Source of the DNA: Pseudomonadota bacterium
GTDB lineage: Bacteria; Pseudomonadota; Gammaproteobacteria; Steroidobacterales; Steroidobacteraceae
DNA: 64,000 nucleotides
Reading direction: 5' to 3'
Assembly (NCBI GenBank): GCA_018240525.1
Contig: JAFEFN010000007.1
Coordinates: 62,001 to 126,000, forward strand
The translations under genes and the position numbers were made by a program. This document shows, in pieces, positions 51,471 through 60,822 of this stretch (position 1 is the first letter of the stretch; each line of letters opens with the position of its first letter). Under the pieces are notes generated by a model. It was not told the origin of the DNA. It ran no database searches and saw only the letters and a list, made by a program, of their open reading frames with translations.

Positions 51471-52590
51471 CCTGCGCGCCGACGCCTACGCGCGCCAGAC
51501 CGCCTCCGACCGGCCGGGCGTCGCGCAGCCGGTGCCGCTGCGCCCGGTACCGGCGCAGCCCTGGGGGGCCATCCTGCTCGGCGCGCTGGGCGTGCTTGCC
51601 GTGCTGCTGGGCGCGTGGGAAGCCTACTGGCGCGCCTTCGGCGTACACCCCGGCACGCGCAACACCTACGGGCTGTGGTCTATGCAGCGGCGGCGCATCG
51701 ATGCCGGCGAGGGCGACGCGACCGTCGTGCTCGGCTCCTCGCGCCTGTACTACGACGTGCAGCTGCCGGTGTGGCAGCGCCTGTCCGGACAGGCGCCCAT
51801 CCAGCTCTCCTACGAGGGGACCTCGCCGATGACGGCGATCGAGGACCTCGCGGCCGACCCGAACTTCACCGGACACCTGGTCGTGGGCGTGGCCCCGGAT
51901 CTTTTCTTCCAGGGCGGTGGTCGGGGCGACGGGGCCGCAAAGTACTTCCACAAGGAATCCCCGGCGCAGCGGGTCGGCCAATGGCTGTCGATGTACCTGG
52001 TCGAGCCGTTGTTTGCCTTCGATGACCCGGATTTCGCGCTGGCGACGGTGCTCAAGCGCCAGGCCTGGCCGCCACGCCCGGGCCGCTACTGGTCGATGGA
52101 CGTGCGCAAGCTGGCGGAAAACGACACCAGCCGCAACGCGCACCTGTGGTCCAAGTTGAGCACCGACCCGCAGTACCGTGAGCTCGCGCGCAGCATCTGG
52201 CGCGAGGACTTCATGGCCCTCCCGGGCGATCCGACGCCGGAGGAGGAGATGAAGGGGGCGCGGGAACAGATCCAGCGCATGGTGAAGGCGATGGCGCTGC
52301 TGCGCGCCCACGGCGCCCAGGTGCTGTTCGTGCGCGCGCCCAGCGAGGGGCCGTACCTGGCCTACGAGGACAAGCATTTTCCGCGGGCGCGCACCTGGGA
52401 CGCGCTGCTCGCGGCCGCGCATGCTCCGGGCATCTACTTCCAGGATTACCCGCAGTTGCAGGGCTACTACCTGCCCGAGTGGTCGCACATGACCCAGCCC
52501 GAAGGCGAGCGCTTCACGGCCGCCTTGTACCGGATCATCGAGAAGGACTTCTGGCCTGCCGGCGCGGAGCGCGCCCGTCCCGACCCGTAG
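51445..52590 (+). CDS. membrane-anchored SGNH-hydrolase-like partner of the MBOAT protein
   Basis: A 381-aa protein with one N-terminal helix (AILLGALGVLAVLLGAW, ~36-52) and a periplasmic domain. GSSRLYYDVQLPVWQ resembles SGNH block I (Ser as nucleophile), LVVGVAPDLFF block II, and SHMTQPEGERFTAALY the terminal Asp/His block. This layout is like DltD/AlgX-type transferases that work with MBOATs. GTG 51445 is preferred, overlapping the MBOAT stop by 26 bp; an ATG at 51415 is possible. The acceptor polymer is unknown. Confidence 0.75.
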   Translation: MRSFTSSSDLRADAYARQTASDRPGVAQPVPLRPVPAQPWGAILLGALGVLAVLLGAWEAYWRAFGVHPGTRNTYGLWSMQRRRIDAGEGDATVVLGSSRLYYDVQLPVWQRLSGQAPIQLSYEGTSPMTAIEDLAADPNFTGHLVVGVAPDLFFQGGGRGDGAAKYFHKESPAQRVGQWLSMYLVEPLFAFDDPDFALATVLKRQAWPPRPGRYWSMDVRKLAENDTSRNAHLWSKLSTDPQYRELARSIWREDFMALPGDPTPEEEMKGAREQIQRMVKAMALLRAHGAQVLFVRAPSEGPYLAYEDKHFPRARTWDALLAAAHAPGIYFQDYPQLQGYYLPEWSHMTQPEGERFTAALYRIIEKDFWPAGAERARPDP

Positions 52591-52595
52591 GGCGC

Positions 52596-52847
52596 TCAGG
52601 AGGGGTTCCTCACCCAGCCGCGTGGCTTTTGGTTGAAGCCCAGCTGCACGTCGACCGTTTTCTTGCCACAGCGGCAGCGCAGCCGTCCCACCACGTTCGC
52701 GATCGGCTCGTCCCATCCTCCGGCGCAATGCCGCGCCAGGAAGGCGGGCGACATCTCGCGCGAGTGCTTGCACACCCGGCAGGTGACCACGATCACGTAG
52801 TCACCGAAGTGATCGCGCAGGCGCTGGATGGAGTTCCACGGAAGCAT
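52596..52847 (-). CDS. small zinc-ribbon-like protein
   Basis: An 83-aa protein with two Cys pairs, CRVCKHS and CRCGKK, separated by ~35 residues, a plausible zinc ribbon. Between them are AFLARHCAGGWDEPIANVVG. ATG 52847 precedes LPWNSIQRLRDHFGDY; an upstream in-frame ATG at 52886 is less likely. It lies 5 bp from the convergent SGNH stop and is divergent from the SRAP gene. No function is recognised. Confidence 0.65.
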   Translation of the reverse strand: MLPWNSIQRLRDHFGDYVIVVTCRVCKHSREMSPAFLARHCAGGWDEPIANVVGRLRCRCGKKTVDVQLGFNQKPRGWVRNPS

Positions 52848-52929
52848 CGGCGCGGAGTGTCTCGCCGCCGATTTCCCCCCGTCCACACAGTGCTAGAGTG
52901 TCCTCGGTACTGTTCGTAGGGCTAAGTCC

Positions 52930-53637
52930 ATGTGTGGCAAGTACATCCTCGCGCAGGCCGCCAAGGCGGAACTGGCGATGGGAATCCGGCGTGGCCGCTG
53001 GGAGTACCCGGTGAGCTACCGCGTGCTGCCGAGCGAGCAGGTACCGGTGGTCACGCTCGCCTCCGGCGAGCGCGAGGCGGCGATGATGCGCTGGGGGCTG
53101 ATCCCGCACTGGGCAGGCGGCGTGCCGTTGAAGGCCTCGACCATCAACGCCACCGTCGAGCGCATCGACAGCGCGCCGAGCTACCGCGATCCGTGGCGGC
53201 GCGCTCAGCGCTGCATCTTCGTGATGGCCGGATTCTACGAACCTCACGTCAATGCAGACGGTTCGCGCGATCCTTATTTCCTGCAGCTCACCGACCGTGA
53301 GGTGTTCGGCGTGGCGGGCTTGTGGGAACGCTCGCAGCGCGCCGACGGGTCCTACGTGTTCTCCGCCGCGCTCGTCACGCTGCCCGCCAACAAGCTGCTT
53401 GCCGAGGTGCATAACGACAAGCAGCGCATGCCGGCGATCCTGGCACAGGCCGACCACGACGCCTGGCTGGGCCGGGATGCGCAGGCGGCGCGCGCCACGC
53501 TCCGGCCCTACCCGGACGAGCTCATGCGCGCTCACCTCGTCAGCCGGCGTGTCAACAGCCCCAAGCTCCCCAACGACGCCAGCCTCATCGTGCCCGTGCA
53601 CAAACCCGAGGAATTGCCGCTGCTGCCCGAGCTCTGA
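52930..53637 (+). CDS. SOS-response-associated peptidase (SRAP, YedK/HMCES)
   Basis: A 235-aa SRAP protein that crosslinks covalently to abasic sites in single-stranded DNA. The catalytic Cys2 is the residue after Met (MCGKYIL) and must be exposed, which fixes the start at ATG 52930. MMRWGLIPHW, the Asn in STINATVERI, Glu in AGFYEPH and the His-containing VHNDKQRMPAIL are present. The usual HxRMP motif reads HNDKQRMP, with a short insertion. A standalone gene in a core region. Confidence 0.92.
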   Translation: MCGKYILAQAAKAELAMGIRRGRWEYPVSYRVLPSEQVPVVTLASGEREAAMMRWGLIPHWAGGVPLKASTINATVERIDSAPSYRDPWRRAQRCIFVMAGFYEPHVNADGSRDPYFLQLTDREVFGVAGLWERSQRADGSYVFSAALVTLPANKLLAEVHNDKQRMPAILAQADHDAWLGRDAQAARATLRPYPDELMRAHLVSRRVNSPKLPNDASLIVPVHKPEELPLLPEL

Positions 53638-53722
53638 GGGCGCCGCGCAGCCATTGCCCGATGGTGACCTGCGTCCCAATGTTCTAGGATGGCTCCGGAG
53701 AACAAGAGCAAGACGCGGGATC

Positions 53723-56700
53723 ATGGGCCGTTACCGACGCTACCTGATCGCACTCGCCGCCACCGTGCTGCTCCTCGGCGCCTACGCCTTGGCGGGGTTC
53801 TGGGGGGTGCCGCATTTCGCACGCTCGCAACTCGCGGACTTCACCAGGACCCACTGGCAGCGCGAGGTGCAGGTGGGCGAGATCCACTTCAATCCGTTCA
53901 CCCTGAACCTCGAGGTCACGCAGTTCGCGCTGCCCGATGCCGACGGCAAGACGCTGATCGCCTTCGACCACCTCGCGGTGGATTTGCAGTGGGCGAGCCT
54001 CTGGCGTCGCGGGCCGAGCTTCGGGTCGATCCTGCTCAGCAAGCCCTACGTGCGCGCGGTCATCCGCAAGGACGGCGAGCTGAACCTCGCCGACCTCGGC
54101 AAGGGCTTCCCGGCGCAACCGTCGAAGCCGCCGGAGGAGCGGCCCGAGCCGCTGCGCCTGTACATCGGCCGCCTGGCCGTGACCGAGGGCGCGAGCGACT
54201 TCGAGGACCGCACCCACCCTACGCCCTTTGCCGCGCAGTTCACGCCGATCGCCTTCGAGCTGCGCGACTTCAGCACGGTCGCCGGCAAGGGCAATGACTA
54301 CCACCTGGATGCGTCCTCGCCGCAGGGGGCGCGCCTGGACTGGACCGGGACGCTCGAGCTGACCCCGCTGTCCTCGCGCGGAGCCTTCCAGATCAGCGAG
54401 GTCAAGGCCCGCGAGCTGTGGTCCTACGTGCGCGACTCGGTGCCCTTCGAGATCACCTCGGGCGTGCTCGCCGTGAAGGGCACTTACGAGCTGGCCACCG
54501 CCGGCGGCCCGACGAGCGTGAAGGTGGATGTGCAAAACAGCACCCTGACGCAGTTCGGCGTGCGGCCCAAGGGTGCGCCGCAGGACTACGTCGACCTCGC
54601 CCGGCTCGAGGTGACCGGCACGCACGTCGATGTCGAGCACCACAGCGTCCAGATCGAGAAGGTGCAGCTCAGCGGCGGCGACCTCAAGGTGTGGAGGGAC
54701 GAGCAGGGGCGCCTGAACCTGCTCGAGCTCGCGCCGCCCGCTGCAGTGGGGGCACCGCCGCAGGCTGCGCCGGCGGGCGCGGCAGCCGCATCCCCCGCGG
54801 CAGCGGCGCGGGCGCAGACCTCGGGCGCCAATCCGGCGCCCTGGACAGTGCAGGCGCCGGACATCGCGCTCGAGGGCTTCAAGATCGCCGCCGAGGACCG
54901 CGGCGTGAAGCCGGTGTTCTCCACCGTGATCGACCCGTTGAACGTCCACGTCGCGGGGTTCAGCAGCGCGGGGAAAGACCCGCTCGACATCACGGCCGAT
55001 TCCAGGATCAACGGGACCGGCAGGCTGCAGGCGAAGGCGAAGCTCACACCCTCCAGCGGCGATCTCACCGCGCACGTGGATGCCGAGGCCATCGGCCTGA
55101 CGGTGCTGCAGCCCTACCTGAACACCTACACGTCCATGTCGCTGCTCAAGGGTGCGCTGGGGGCGAAGCTCGACCTCGTGCACCGGGCCGATGGCTATTT
55201 GTCGGTGAGGGGGAACGCCGACGTCGCCGGCCTGAAGACCGTCGACAACGTGCAGCGGCGCAACTTCATCAGCTGGAAGGCGCTGAAAGTCACCGACATC
55301 GACTACAAGTCTGCGCCGCAGTCGCTCAGGATCGGCAACGTCACCGCCGTCGAGCCGTACGCACGGCTCATCATCTTTCCGGACCAGGTGATGAACGTCA
55401 CCGAGGTGCTGACCCCGTACGGCACCAAGCCCAAGCACGAGGCGCCGCCACCGCCGGGCAAGCCGGGCGCGGTTCCCGCGGCCGCGCAGACCACGCCACC
55501 GGCACCGAAGCGTAAGGGTGCCAAGCCGAACACGGCGGTGGTGGCGGCCAAGTCGCCGACCCCTTTCCCGGTTTCCGTCGGCACGGTCCGCCTGGTCAAT
55601 GCCGACCTGGATTACACGGACCTGTGGATCCAGCCGAGCTTCAGCGTCGGCATCAAGCCCCTGAACGGCACGATCACCGGGTTGTCCTCGGACCCGAAGT
55701 CGCGTGCCAAGATCCGGCTCGATGGCCAGGTCGAGCGCTACTCTCCGGCGCACATCGCCGGTGAAGCGAACCTGTTGTCGGCGGACCTGTATACCGACAT
55801 CACCATGTCCTTCAAGGACATCGACCTTACGATCGTCAACCCTTATTCGGGGCGCTTCATCGGCTACAAGATCGACAAGGGCAAGCTGTCGGTCGATGTC
55901 ACCTACGTGGTCGAGGACCGCAAGCTCGATGCGAAGCAGCACTTCGTGGTCGACCAGCTCGAGCTGGGTGACAAGGTCGACAGCCCCGATGCCGTGCACC
56001 TGCCCATGAAGCTCGCGGTCTCGCTGCTGAAGGACAAGGATGGCGTGATCGACCTCGACCTGCCGATGAACGGCTCGCTCGATGACCCGAAGTTCCGCAT
56101 CGGGCCGATCATCTGGAAGGTCTTCGTCAACCTCATCGTCAAGGTCGTCACGGCGCCCTTTGCGCTGCTCGGCCACCTGTTCGGCGGCGGCGAGCACGTG
56201 AACATCATCGAGTTCCCCGCCGGCAGCGCCGAGCTCGACAAGCCTTCGAAGGATCAGCTGGCTTCCATCGCCAAGGGCCTCAAGGAACGCCCCAACCTCA
56301 AGCTCGATGTGCCGATCGTGTACTCGGCTGGGCTGGATCGCGCGCAGCTTGCCGAGGCGCGCGTGCATGCGCAGCTGGCGGCACGCGTGGCCAATACGCG
56401 CCAGGGCCGCAAGCATCCCGACACCGCGCTCGAGATGGCGCTGGCCGATCCGAAGGAGCACTTCCAGTTGCTGCTCGAGCAGTACAAGGAAGCCGCCGGC
56501 AAGGAGGCCGCGCTGCCGGGGGCCGCCGCCGCGCTGCTCGCCGCGAAGCAGAAGGAGCCGGCGGACTACGATCCGGCGATCGCGGAACTCACCCAGGCGC
56601 TGGCCGCGACGGTCGTGGTGCCCGAGGATGATCTGGTCAACCTCGGCAAGGAGCGCGCCAAGGCCATCCAGGATGCCCTCCTGTCGGATGGCCAGATCGA

Positions 56701-56782
56701 TCCCGGCCGGGTGTTCATCGTCGGCGGTACCCCCAAGCCGGACGACGGCCCGAAGGTGAAGGTCGAGTTGGCCCTCAAGTGA
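53723..56782 (+). CDS. large DUF748/AsmA-like envelope protein
   Basis: A 1019-aa protein with an N-terminal membrane helix (YLIALAATVLLLGAYALAGF) and a long periplasmic beta-rich part. DUF748 features are VPHFARSQLADFTRTHWQRE, QVGEIHFNPFTLNLEVTQFA and the later QPSFSVGIKPLNGTITGLSS. An Ala/Pro-rich linker is near 345-365. The C-terminus contains an OmpA-like stretch (IEFPAGSAELDKPSKDQLAS). AsmA-superfamily proteins bridge the membranes and are implicated in lipid transport. The ATG at 53723 is preferred; the open frame continues upstream into the SRAP gene in another frame. Confidence 0.88.
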   Translation: MGRYRRYLIALAATVLLLGAYALAGFWGVPHFARSQLADFTRTHWQREVQVGEIHFNPFTLNLEVTQFALPDADGKTLIAFDHLAVDLQWASLWRRGPSFGSILLSKPYVRAVIRKDGELNLADLGKGFPAQPSKPPEERPEPLRLYIGRLAVTEGASDFEDRTHPTPFAAQFTPIAFELRDFSTVAGKGNDYHLDASSPQGARLDWTGTLELTPLSSRGAFQISEVKARELWSYVRDSVPFEITSGVLAVKGTYELATAGGPTSVKVDVQNSTLTQFGVRPKGAPQDYVDLARLEVTGTHVDVEHHSVQIEKVQLSGGDLKVWRDEQGRLNLLELAPPAAVGAPPQAAPAGAAAASPAAAARAQTSGANPAPWTVQAPDIALEGFKIAAEDRGVKPVFSTVIDPLNVHVAGFSSAGKDPLDITADSRINGTGRLQAKAKLTPSSGDLTAHVDAEAIGLTVLQPYLNTYTSMSLLKGALGAKLDLVHRADGYLSVRGNADVAGLKTVDNVQRRNFISWKALKVTDIDYKSAPQSLRIGNVTAVEPYARLIIFPDQVMNVTEVLTPYGTKPKHEAPPPPGKPGAVPAAAQTTPPAPKRKGAKPNTAVVAAKSPTPFPVSVGTVRLVNADLDYTDLWIQPSFSVGIKPLNGTITGLSSDPKSRAKIRLDGQVERYSPAHIAGEANLLSADLYTDITMSFKDIDLTIVNPYSGRFIGYKIDKGKLSVDVTYVVEDRKLDAKQHFVVDQLELGDKVDSPDAVHLPMKLAVSLLKDKDGVIDLDLPMNGSLDDPKFRIGPIIWKVFVNLIVKVVTAPFALLGHLFGGGEHVNIIEFPAGSAELDKPSKDQLASIAKGLKERPNLKLDVPIVYSAGLDRAQLAEARVHAQLAARVANTRQGRKHPDTALEMALADPKEHFQLLLEQYKEAAGKEAALPGAAAALLAAKQKEPADYDPAIAELTQALAATVVVPEDDLVNLGKERAKAIQDALLSDGQIDPGRVFIVGGTPKPDDGPKVKVELALK

Positions 56783-56790
56783 GGGCGCGC

Positions 56791-58404
56791 CTAGACCCCC
56801 CAGCGGGGGACGAGATAGGCGTACGCGAGCACGATCAGCCCCACCACGCCGGCCAGGAAGATGCTGTGCCTGAGCGTGAAGCGGAACAGCTTCGCTTCCT
56901 CCGCGGCCGGCATGCCGGTGGCGGCCGCCGCCACCGAGATGCTCTGCAGGCTGATCATCTTGCCCATGACGCCGCCGGAGGAGTTCGAGGCGGCCATCAG
57001 CGCCGGTGACAGCCCCAGGTTGTGGGCCGTCACCACCTGCAGGTTGCCGAACAGCGCGTTGGTCGAGGTGTCGCTGCCGGTGAGGAACGTGCCGAGCCAG
57101 CCGAGGTAGGCGCTGAAGAACGGGAAGGCGATCCCCGTGGTTGCAAAGGCCAGGCCGAGGGTGGCGGTCGCGCCCGAATAGTTCATGAGGTAGGCCAGCG
57201 CCAGCACCGCCGCCATCGTCAGGATCGACAGCGACAGGTCCCGCGCCGTGCGCACGACGGTGCCGACCACCTTGCCGGCCGGGATGCGCAGGGCGATGGC
57301 CGCGCACACCATCGCGAAGAACACCGCCGATCCGGAGGCCGACAGCAGGTTCAGGTTGAACTTCGCAGGATAAGGCCCCGCCTTGGCGACCGCCGGCGGC
57401 AGGCGCTGGATCTGCCCGTCGAGCCCGTGCCACAGGAAGGACACGCTGGCCTTGTCGAGGATCGCCTTGAACGGGCCATAGCCCCACAGCAGCACGAGGA
57501 TGACCAGCAAGATGTAGGGCGACCAAGCGCGCAGCACCGTGCCGGTGGGCATCCCGGTATCGGGCTCGACCGCGGCGACGGCGCGCTGGTCGGCCGGGCG
57601 CCACACGCGCAGCAGCACCAGGAGTCCCGTGATGGCCGCGATCGAGGCGAGGATGTCGGTGAGATAGGGACCCACGTAGTTGGAGATCAGGAACTGCGTG
57701 GCCGCGAAGCACACCCCGGCCACCGCTGCCGCGGGCCACACCGCCGCGAGGGCCTTGCGGCCGCCCAGCACCAGCATGAGGTACGCCGGCAGGAACAGGG
57801 CGATCGGCGCGCAGATGCGCCCGACGCCCGAGCTGAGCACGCCGAGCGGCAGGCTGGTCACGCCGGCGAGCGTCACGATGGGCGTGGCGATGGCACCGAA
57901 GGCCACCGGTGCGGTGTTGGCGATGAGGCAGATCGCGGCGGCGTAGAACGGCGAGAAGCCGAGGCCGGCCAGCATGGCACTGGCCACCGCCACCGGGGTG
58001 CCGAAGCCGGAGGCGCCCTCGATGAACGCGCCGAAGGCAAAGGCGATGAGCAACGCCTGCAGGCGACGGTCCTGGGTGAGCCCGCCGATGGACCTGCGGA
58101 TGATGTCGAACTGGCCGTTTTCGACGGTCAGGCGATACAGCGCGATGGCCCAGAACACCACCCAGGCGATCGGGAACAGCCCGAACGCGGCACCATAGAC
58201 GGTGGAACTCACCACCAGGTGCCAGGGCATGTGGTAGACGAAACCGGCGACCCCGATCGCGGCGGCGACGCCGGCCAGGGCGGCCTTCCAGGCGGCGGTG
58301 CGCAGCCCCGCGAGCATCAGCAGCATGACGAAGATCGGCAATGCCGCGCAGGCGGCCGAAAGCGCAAGGCTTCCGGAAACAGGCGCGTAGACCTGGCTCC
58401 ACAT
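56791..58404 (-). CDS. L-lactate permease (LctP/LldP family)
   Basis: A 537-aa inner-membrane transporter with about 13 hydrophobic helices. Family signatures are FGAFIEGASGFGTPVAVASA, ANTAPVAFGAIATPIVTLAG, SASGSAVFFAMVCAAIALRI and GSDTSTNALFGNLQVVTAHN. It imports lactate or glycolate with protons. No lactate dehydrogenase (lldD/dld) gene is adjacent; the next co-directional gene is a GH17 enzyme. It converges with the DUF748 gene over 8 bp. Confidence 0.9.
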   Translation of the reverse strand: MWSQVYAPVSGSLALSAACAALPIFVMLLMLAGLRTAAWKAALAGVAAAIGVAGFVYHMPWHLVVSSTVYGAAFGLFPIAWVVFWAIALYRLTVENGQFDIIRRSIGGLTQDRRLQALLIAFAFGAFIEGASGFGTPVAVASAMLAGLGFSPFYAAAICLIANTAPVAFGAIATPIVTLAGVTSLPLGVLSSGVGRICAPIALFLPAYLMLVLGGRKALAAVWPAAAVAGVCFAATQFLISNYVGPYLTDILASIAAITGLLVLLRVWRPADQRAVAAVEPDTGMPTGTVLRAWSPYILLVILVLLWGYGPFKAILDKASVSFLWHGLDGQIQRLPPAVAKAGPYPAKFNLNLLSASGSAVFFAMVCAAIALRIPAGKVVGTVVRTARDLSLSILTMAAVLALAYLMNYSGATATLGLAFATTGIAFPFFSAYLGWLGTFLTGSDTSTNALFGNLQVVTAHNLGLSPALMAASNSSGGVMGKMISLQSISVAAAATGMPAAEEAKLFRFTLRHSIFLAGVVGLIVLAYAYLVPRWGV

Positions 58405-58418
58405 GGTGCAGCCTCCCT

Positions 58419-59405
58419 TTAGCGGCGTTGATCTTGCGCCAGCGGCGGCAACTGGTCCAATGCCGGCTTTGGCCGGCGCTTCTCATCCAACAGTCCCCAG
58501 TACGCCTCGGAGGGATGCGCGCCGGGCACGCCGGTGGCGTCCTGCGCGCGCCACGGTGCGTCGAAGGCGACGAAGTAGGCGAAGGCATGTTGCGGGGATG
58601 GCGGCAGCAGGTGGCGCAGCTCGCCGTAGAACGCCGCCTGCCGTGCCGCGCTGTAGCCCTCGGCGGCCGGTGCGGTCGGCTCGCCGGTCTCCTTCACCAG
58701 CAACGGGCCGCAGTAGCGCGCCTCGAGCTGCCCGACGACGTTCACCACGAACTGCGCGGCGGTCCTCTCGGTGGCCTCGCGGAACCAGGGCTGGAACACC
58801 GGGTGCACGTTCGCCAGCAGGAAGTCGAGGCTGCCGAGCAGCGGCTGCGCCGCGGGTGTCTCGTAGATGTGGAAGGGCTCGCTCGTCGACAGTGGCAGCG
58901 ACGGCGCCTCCCCGTGCACGCGCTGCACGATCGCCGCCAGCTGCGTCGCGTCGCTGCGGTGACTGAAGATCATCTCGTTGCCGAGCGAGAGGCCGACCAC
59001 GAGCCTGGGGAACCGCCGTGCGGCCTCGAGCGCGGCGGAGACTTCCGCGGGTGCGAAGGGATTCCACACGCCGATGATCAGTGCGCGGTAGTTGAGCGAG
59101 GCGGCGAGTGGTGCGACCTGCTCGAGTCCGTGAATCGCATCGTAGGTGATGAGCGCATCGAAGTGCCGCCGCAGCAGCGTCAGGTCCGCGCGCATCCCCT
59201 CGGGGGTCGCAGGGGTGACGCGGCCGTCGATGACCACGAGCGAGGTCGGCTGGTAGGCCACGAACCGCGCCTGTGCCAGTGCATCGCGCAGCCGGGCGAG
59301 CGTGGGCGCCGCGGTCGGGCTGCGCAGGCACCGGGCGGCGGGCTCGGCCGCGCGGGTTCCCGCTGCGAGCGCGACACCCACCAGCAGGAAGAGGATGAAC
59401 CGCAT
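58419..59405 (-). CDS. exported glycoside hydrolase family 17 protein
   Basis: A 328-aa TIM-barrel enzyme with a signal peptide (FILFLLVGVALAAGTRA). GH17 marks are FVAYQPTSLV, the acid/base Glu144 in VGLSLGNEMIF, and the nucleophile Glu239 in LLVKETGEPT. GH17 enzymes cleave or transfer beta-1,3-glucan. The ATG at 59405 starts the signal peptide; a long upstream extension to 59678 overlaps the divergent gene and was rejected. It is 14 bp upstream of the lactate permease. Confidence 0.85.
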   Translation of the reverse strand: MRFILFLLVGVALAAGTRAAEPAARCLRSPTAAPTLARLRDALAQARFVAYQPTSLVVIDGRVTPATPEGMRADLTLLRRHFDALITYDAIHGLEQVAPLAASLNYRALIIGVWNPFAPAEVSAALEAARRFPRLVVGLSLGNEMIFSHRSDATQLAAIVQRVHGEAPSLPLSTSEPFHIYETPAAQPLLGSLDFLLANVHPVFQPWFREATERTAAQFVVNVVGQLEARYCGPLLVKETGEPTAPAAEGYSAARQAAFYGELRHLLPPSPQHAFAYFVAFDAPWRAQDATGVPGAHPSEAYWGLLDEKRRPKPALDQLPPLAQDQRR

Positions 59406-59493
59406 CAAGGTAGGCTGGCTCCCGTCACCCGGATTGTGCCACAGTCGCGCGCCCGTCCCGGCCCAGCCACATCTTGCACAGGAAAGTCTCACG

Positions 59494-60321
59494 ATGCAGA
59501 ACCAACACGCACGCGCCGCCGCCTTCGGCGCCCTGCACGAGGCTCCTGGCAGCTTCGTGATACCCAACGTCTGGGACGGCGGGTCGGCGGCCATCATGGC
59601 GGAGCTCGGCTTCAAGGCGGTGGCGACCTCGAGCGCGGCCTGTGCGGCCACCCTCGGCCGCCTGGACGGCCAGATCACGCGCGAGGAGGCGCTTGCGCAC
59701 GCGCGCCAGGTCGTGGCCGCCAGCCGGCTGCCGGTGGCCGCGGACCTGGAGAACGGTTTCGGTGCCTCGCCGCAGGCTGCGGCCGAGACGATTCGCCTGG
59801 CCGGCGCGGCCGGACTGGTCGGCGGCTCGATCGAGGATGCCAGCGGCGATGAGCGCGCGCCGATCTACGACTTCAACCATGCGGTGGAGCGCATCGCCGC
59901 GGCGGTCGAGGCCGCGCGCCACCTGCCGTTCCCGTTCGTGCTGACCGCGCGCGCCGAGAATTTCATCCACGGACGCAACGATCTGGACGACACCGTCCGA
60001 CGGCTCCAGGCCTTCGAGCGCGCGGGCGCCGACGTGCTGTTCGCGCCCTGCCTGCCGGACATCGCCGCCGTGCGCACCGTGTGCGCCGCGCTCAGACGGC
60101 CCGTGAACTTCATGGTCGGCGTGCCCGGGGCGTCCTTCTCGGTTGCCGAGCTCACGGCCGCCGGCGTGAAGCGCATCAGCCTGTCCACCACGCTGTACCG
60201 GGCGGCGATGACCGGCGTCATGGTGGCCGCGCGCGAGGTGAAGGAGTCCGGAACCTTCGGCTACCTGGACTCGATCATGCGCGGCGCCGAGCTGGGCAAG
60301 TACCTGCGCGGCGGGGCCTGA
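59494..60321 (+). CDS. isocitrate lyase/PEP mutase superfamily protein
   Basis: A 275-aa TIM-barrel enzyme. Family blocks: FVIPNVWDGGSAAIMAELGF, ADLENGFGASP with the metal-binding acid, GGSIEDASGDE and VLTARAENFIHGR. It lacks the KKCGH loop of true isocitrate lyase. It belongs with PEP mutase, methylisocitrate lyase-like or oxaloacetate hydrolase enzymes acting on C-C or C-P bonds. The reaction is not determinable. ATG 59494 follows CAGGAAAG. It is divergent from the GH17 gene. Confidence 0.88.
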   Translation: MQNQHARAAAFGALHEAPGSFVIPNVWDGGSAAIMAELGFKAVATSSAACAATLGRLDGQITREEALAHARQVVAASRLPVAADLENGFGASPQAAAETIRLAGAAGLVGGSIEDASGDERAPIYDFNHAVERIAAAVEAARHLPFPFVLTARAENFIHGRNDLDDTVRRLQAFERAGADVLFAPCLPDIAAVRTVCAALRRPVNFMVGVPGASFSVAELTAAGVKRISLSTTLYRAAMTGVMVAAREVKESGTFGYLDSIMRGAELGKYLRGGA

Positions 60322-60330
60322 GCGGACGGT

Positions 60331-60810
60331 TCACTCCGGTACGCGTTCCCCGGGTTGCGCGCGGCGCAGCCATGCCTGGAACTCCCCGGCGCGTGCCTCG
60401 CCCTCGGCGGGCGCCCACGGCGCGAACTCGCTCGCCGTCGCCGGGTCGTACGGACCTTCCTTGACCTCGAAGAAGGCGGCGCCCGTGCGGCCGGGGAGCA
60501 GGGTATGCCAGGTGCGCGGCGGGGTCTCGTAGGCGAAGCCCTCGTGGCCGGCGCCGATGCCGTAGCGCGCCGTCACCACGCCCTCGTCGTCGAAGGTGAG
60601 CACGTCCACGGCGCCGCGCACCAGCAGCGCCAGCTCGCTGCGCGCGTTGTGCCGATGGGGACGGAAGTAGGAGTCGCCTCCGGCGACGACGAGGAAGCGT
60701 TGCACCAGGTCCGCAGGTCCCGCGTGGATGGTGTGGTGCGCGCGTCCGCGGGGGCTGGCGGCGGCCTTGGCCGCCAGCTCATCGAGCAGTGTGCCGGACA
60801 GGATCTTCAT
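60331..60810 (-). CDS. WbuC-family cupin metalloprotein
   Basis: A 159-aa WbuC-like cupin. The core motif RPHRHNARSELALLVRGAVD gives the metal-binding His residues and Glu, with YGIGAGHEGFAYETPPRTWH the second motif. WbuC genes usually lie in O-antigen clusters; here it stands between an ICL/PEPM gene and an MFS exporter, so its role is unclear. It ends 9 bp from the convergent ICL/PEPM stop and follows the MFS gene by 12 bp. Confidence 0.85.
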   Translation of the reverse strand: MKILSGTLLDELAAKAAASPRGRAHHTIHAGPADLVQRFLVVAGGDSYFRPHRHNARSELALLVRGAVDVLTFDDEGVVTARYGIGAGHEGFAYETPPRTWHTLLPGRTGAAFFEVKEGPYDPATASEFAPWAPAEGEARAGEFQAWLRRAQPGERVPE

Positions 60811-60822
60811 GGCGCGAGGATA

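Noticed and set aside
53684..58588. A very long open frame on the minus strand (over 1600 codons) antisense to the DUF748 gene and running through the lactate permease
   Set aside because: Composition is Arg/Ala/Gly-rich shadow sequence typical of high-GC antisense frames; both true genes on the same bases have clear families.
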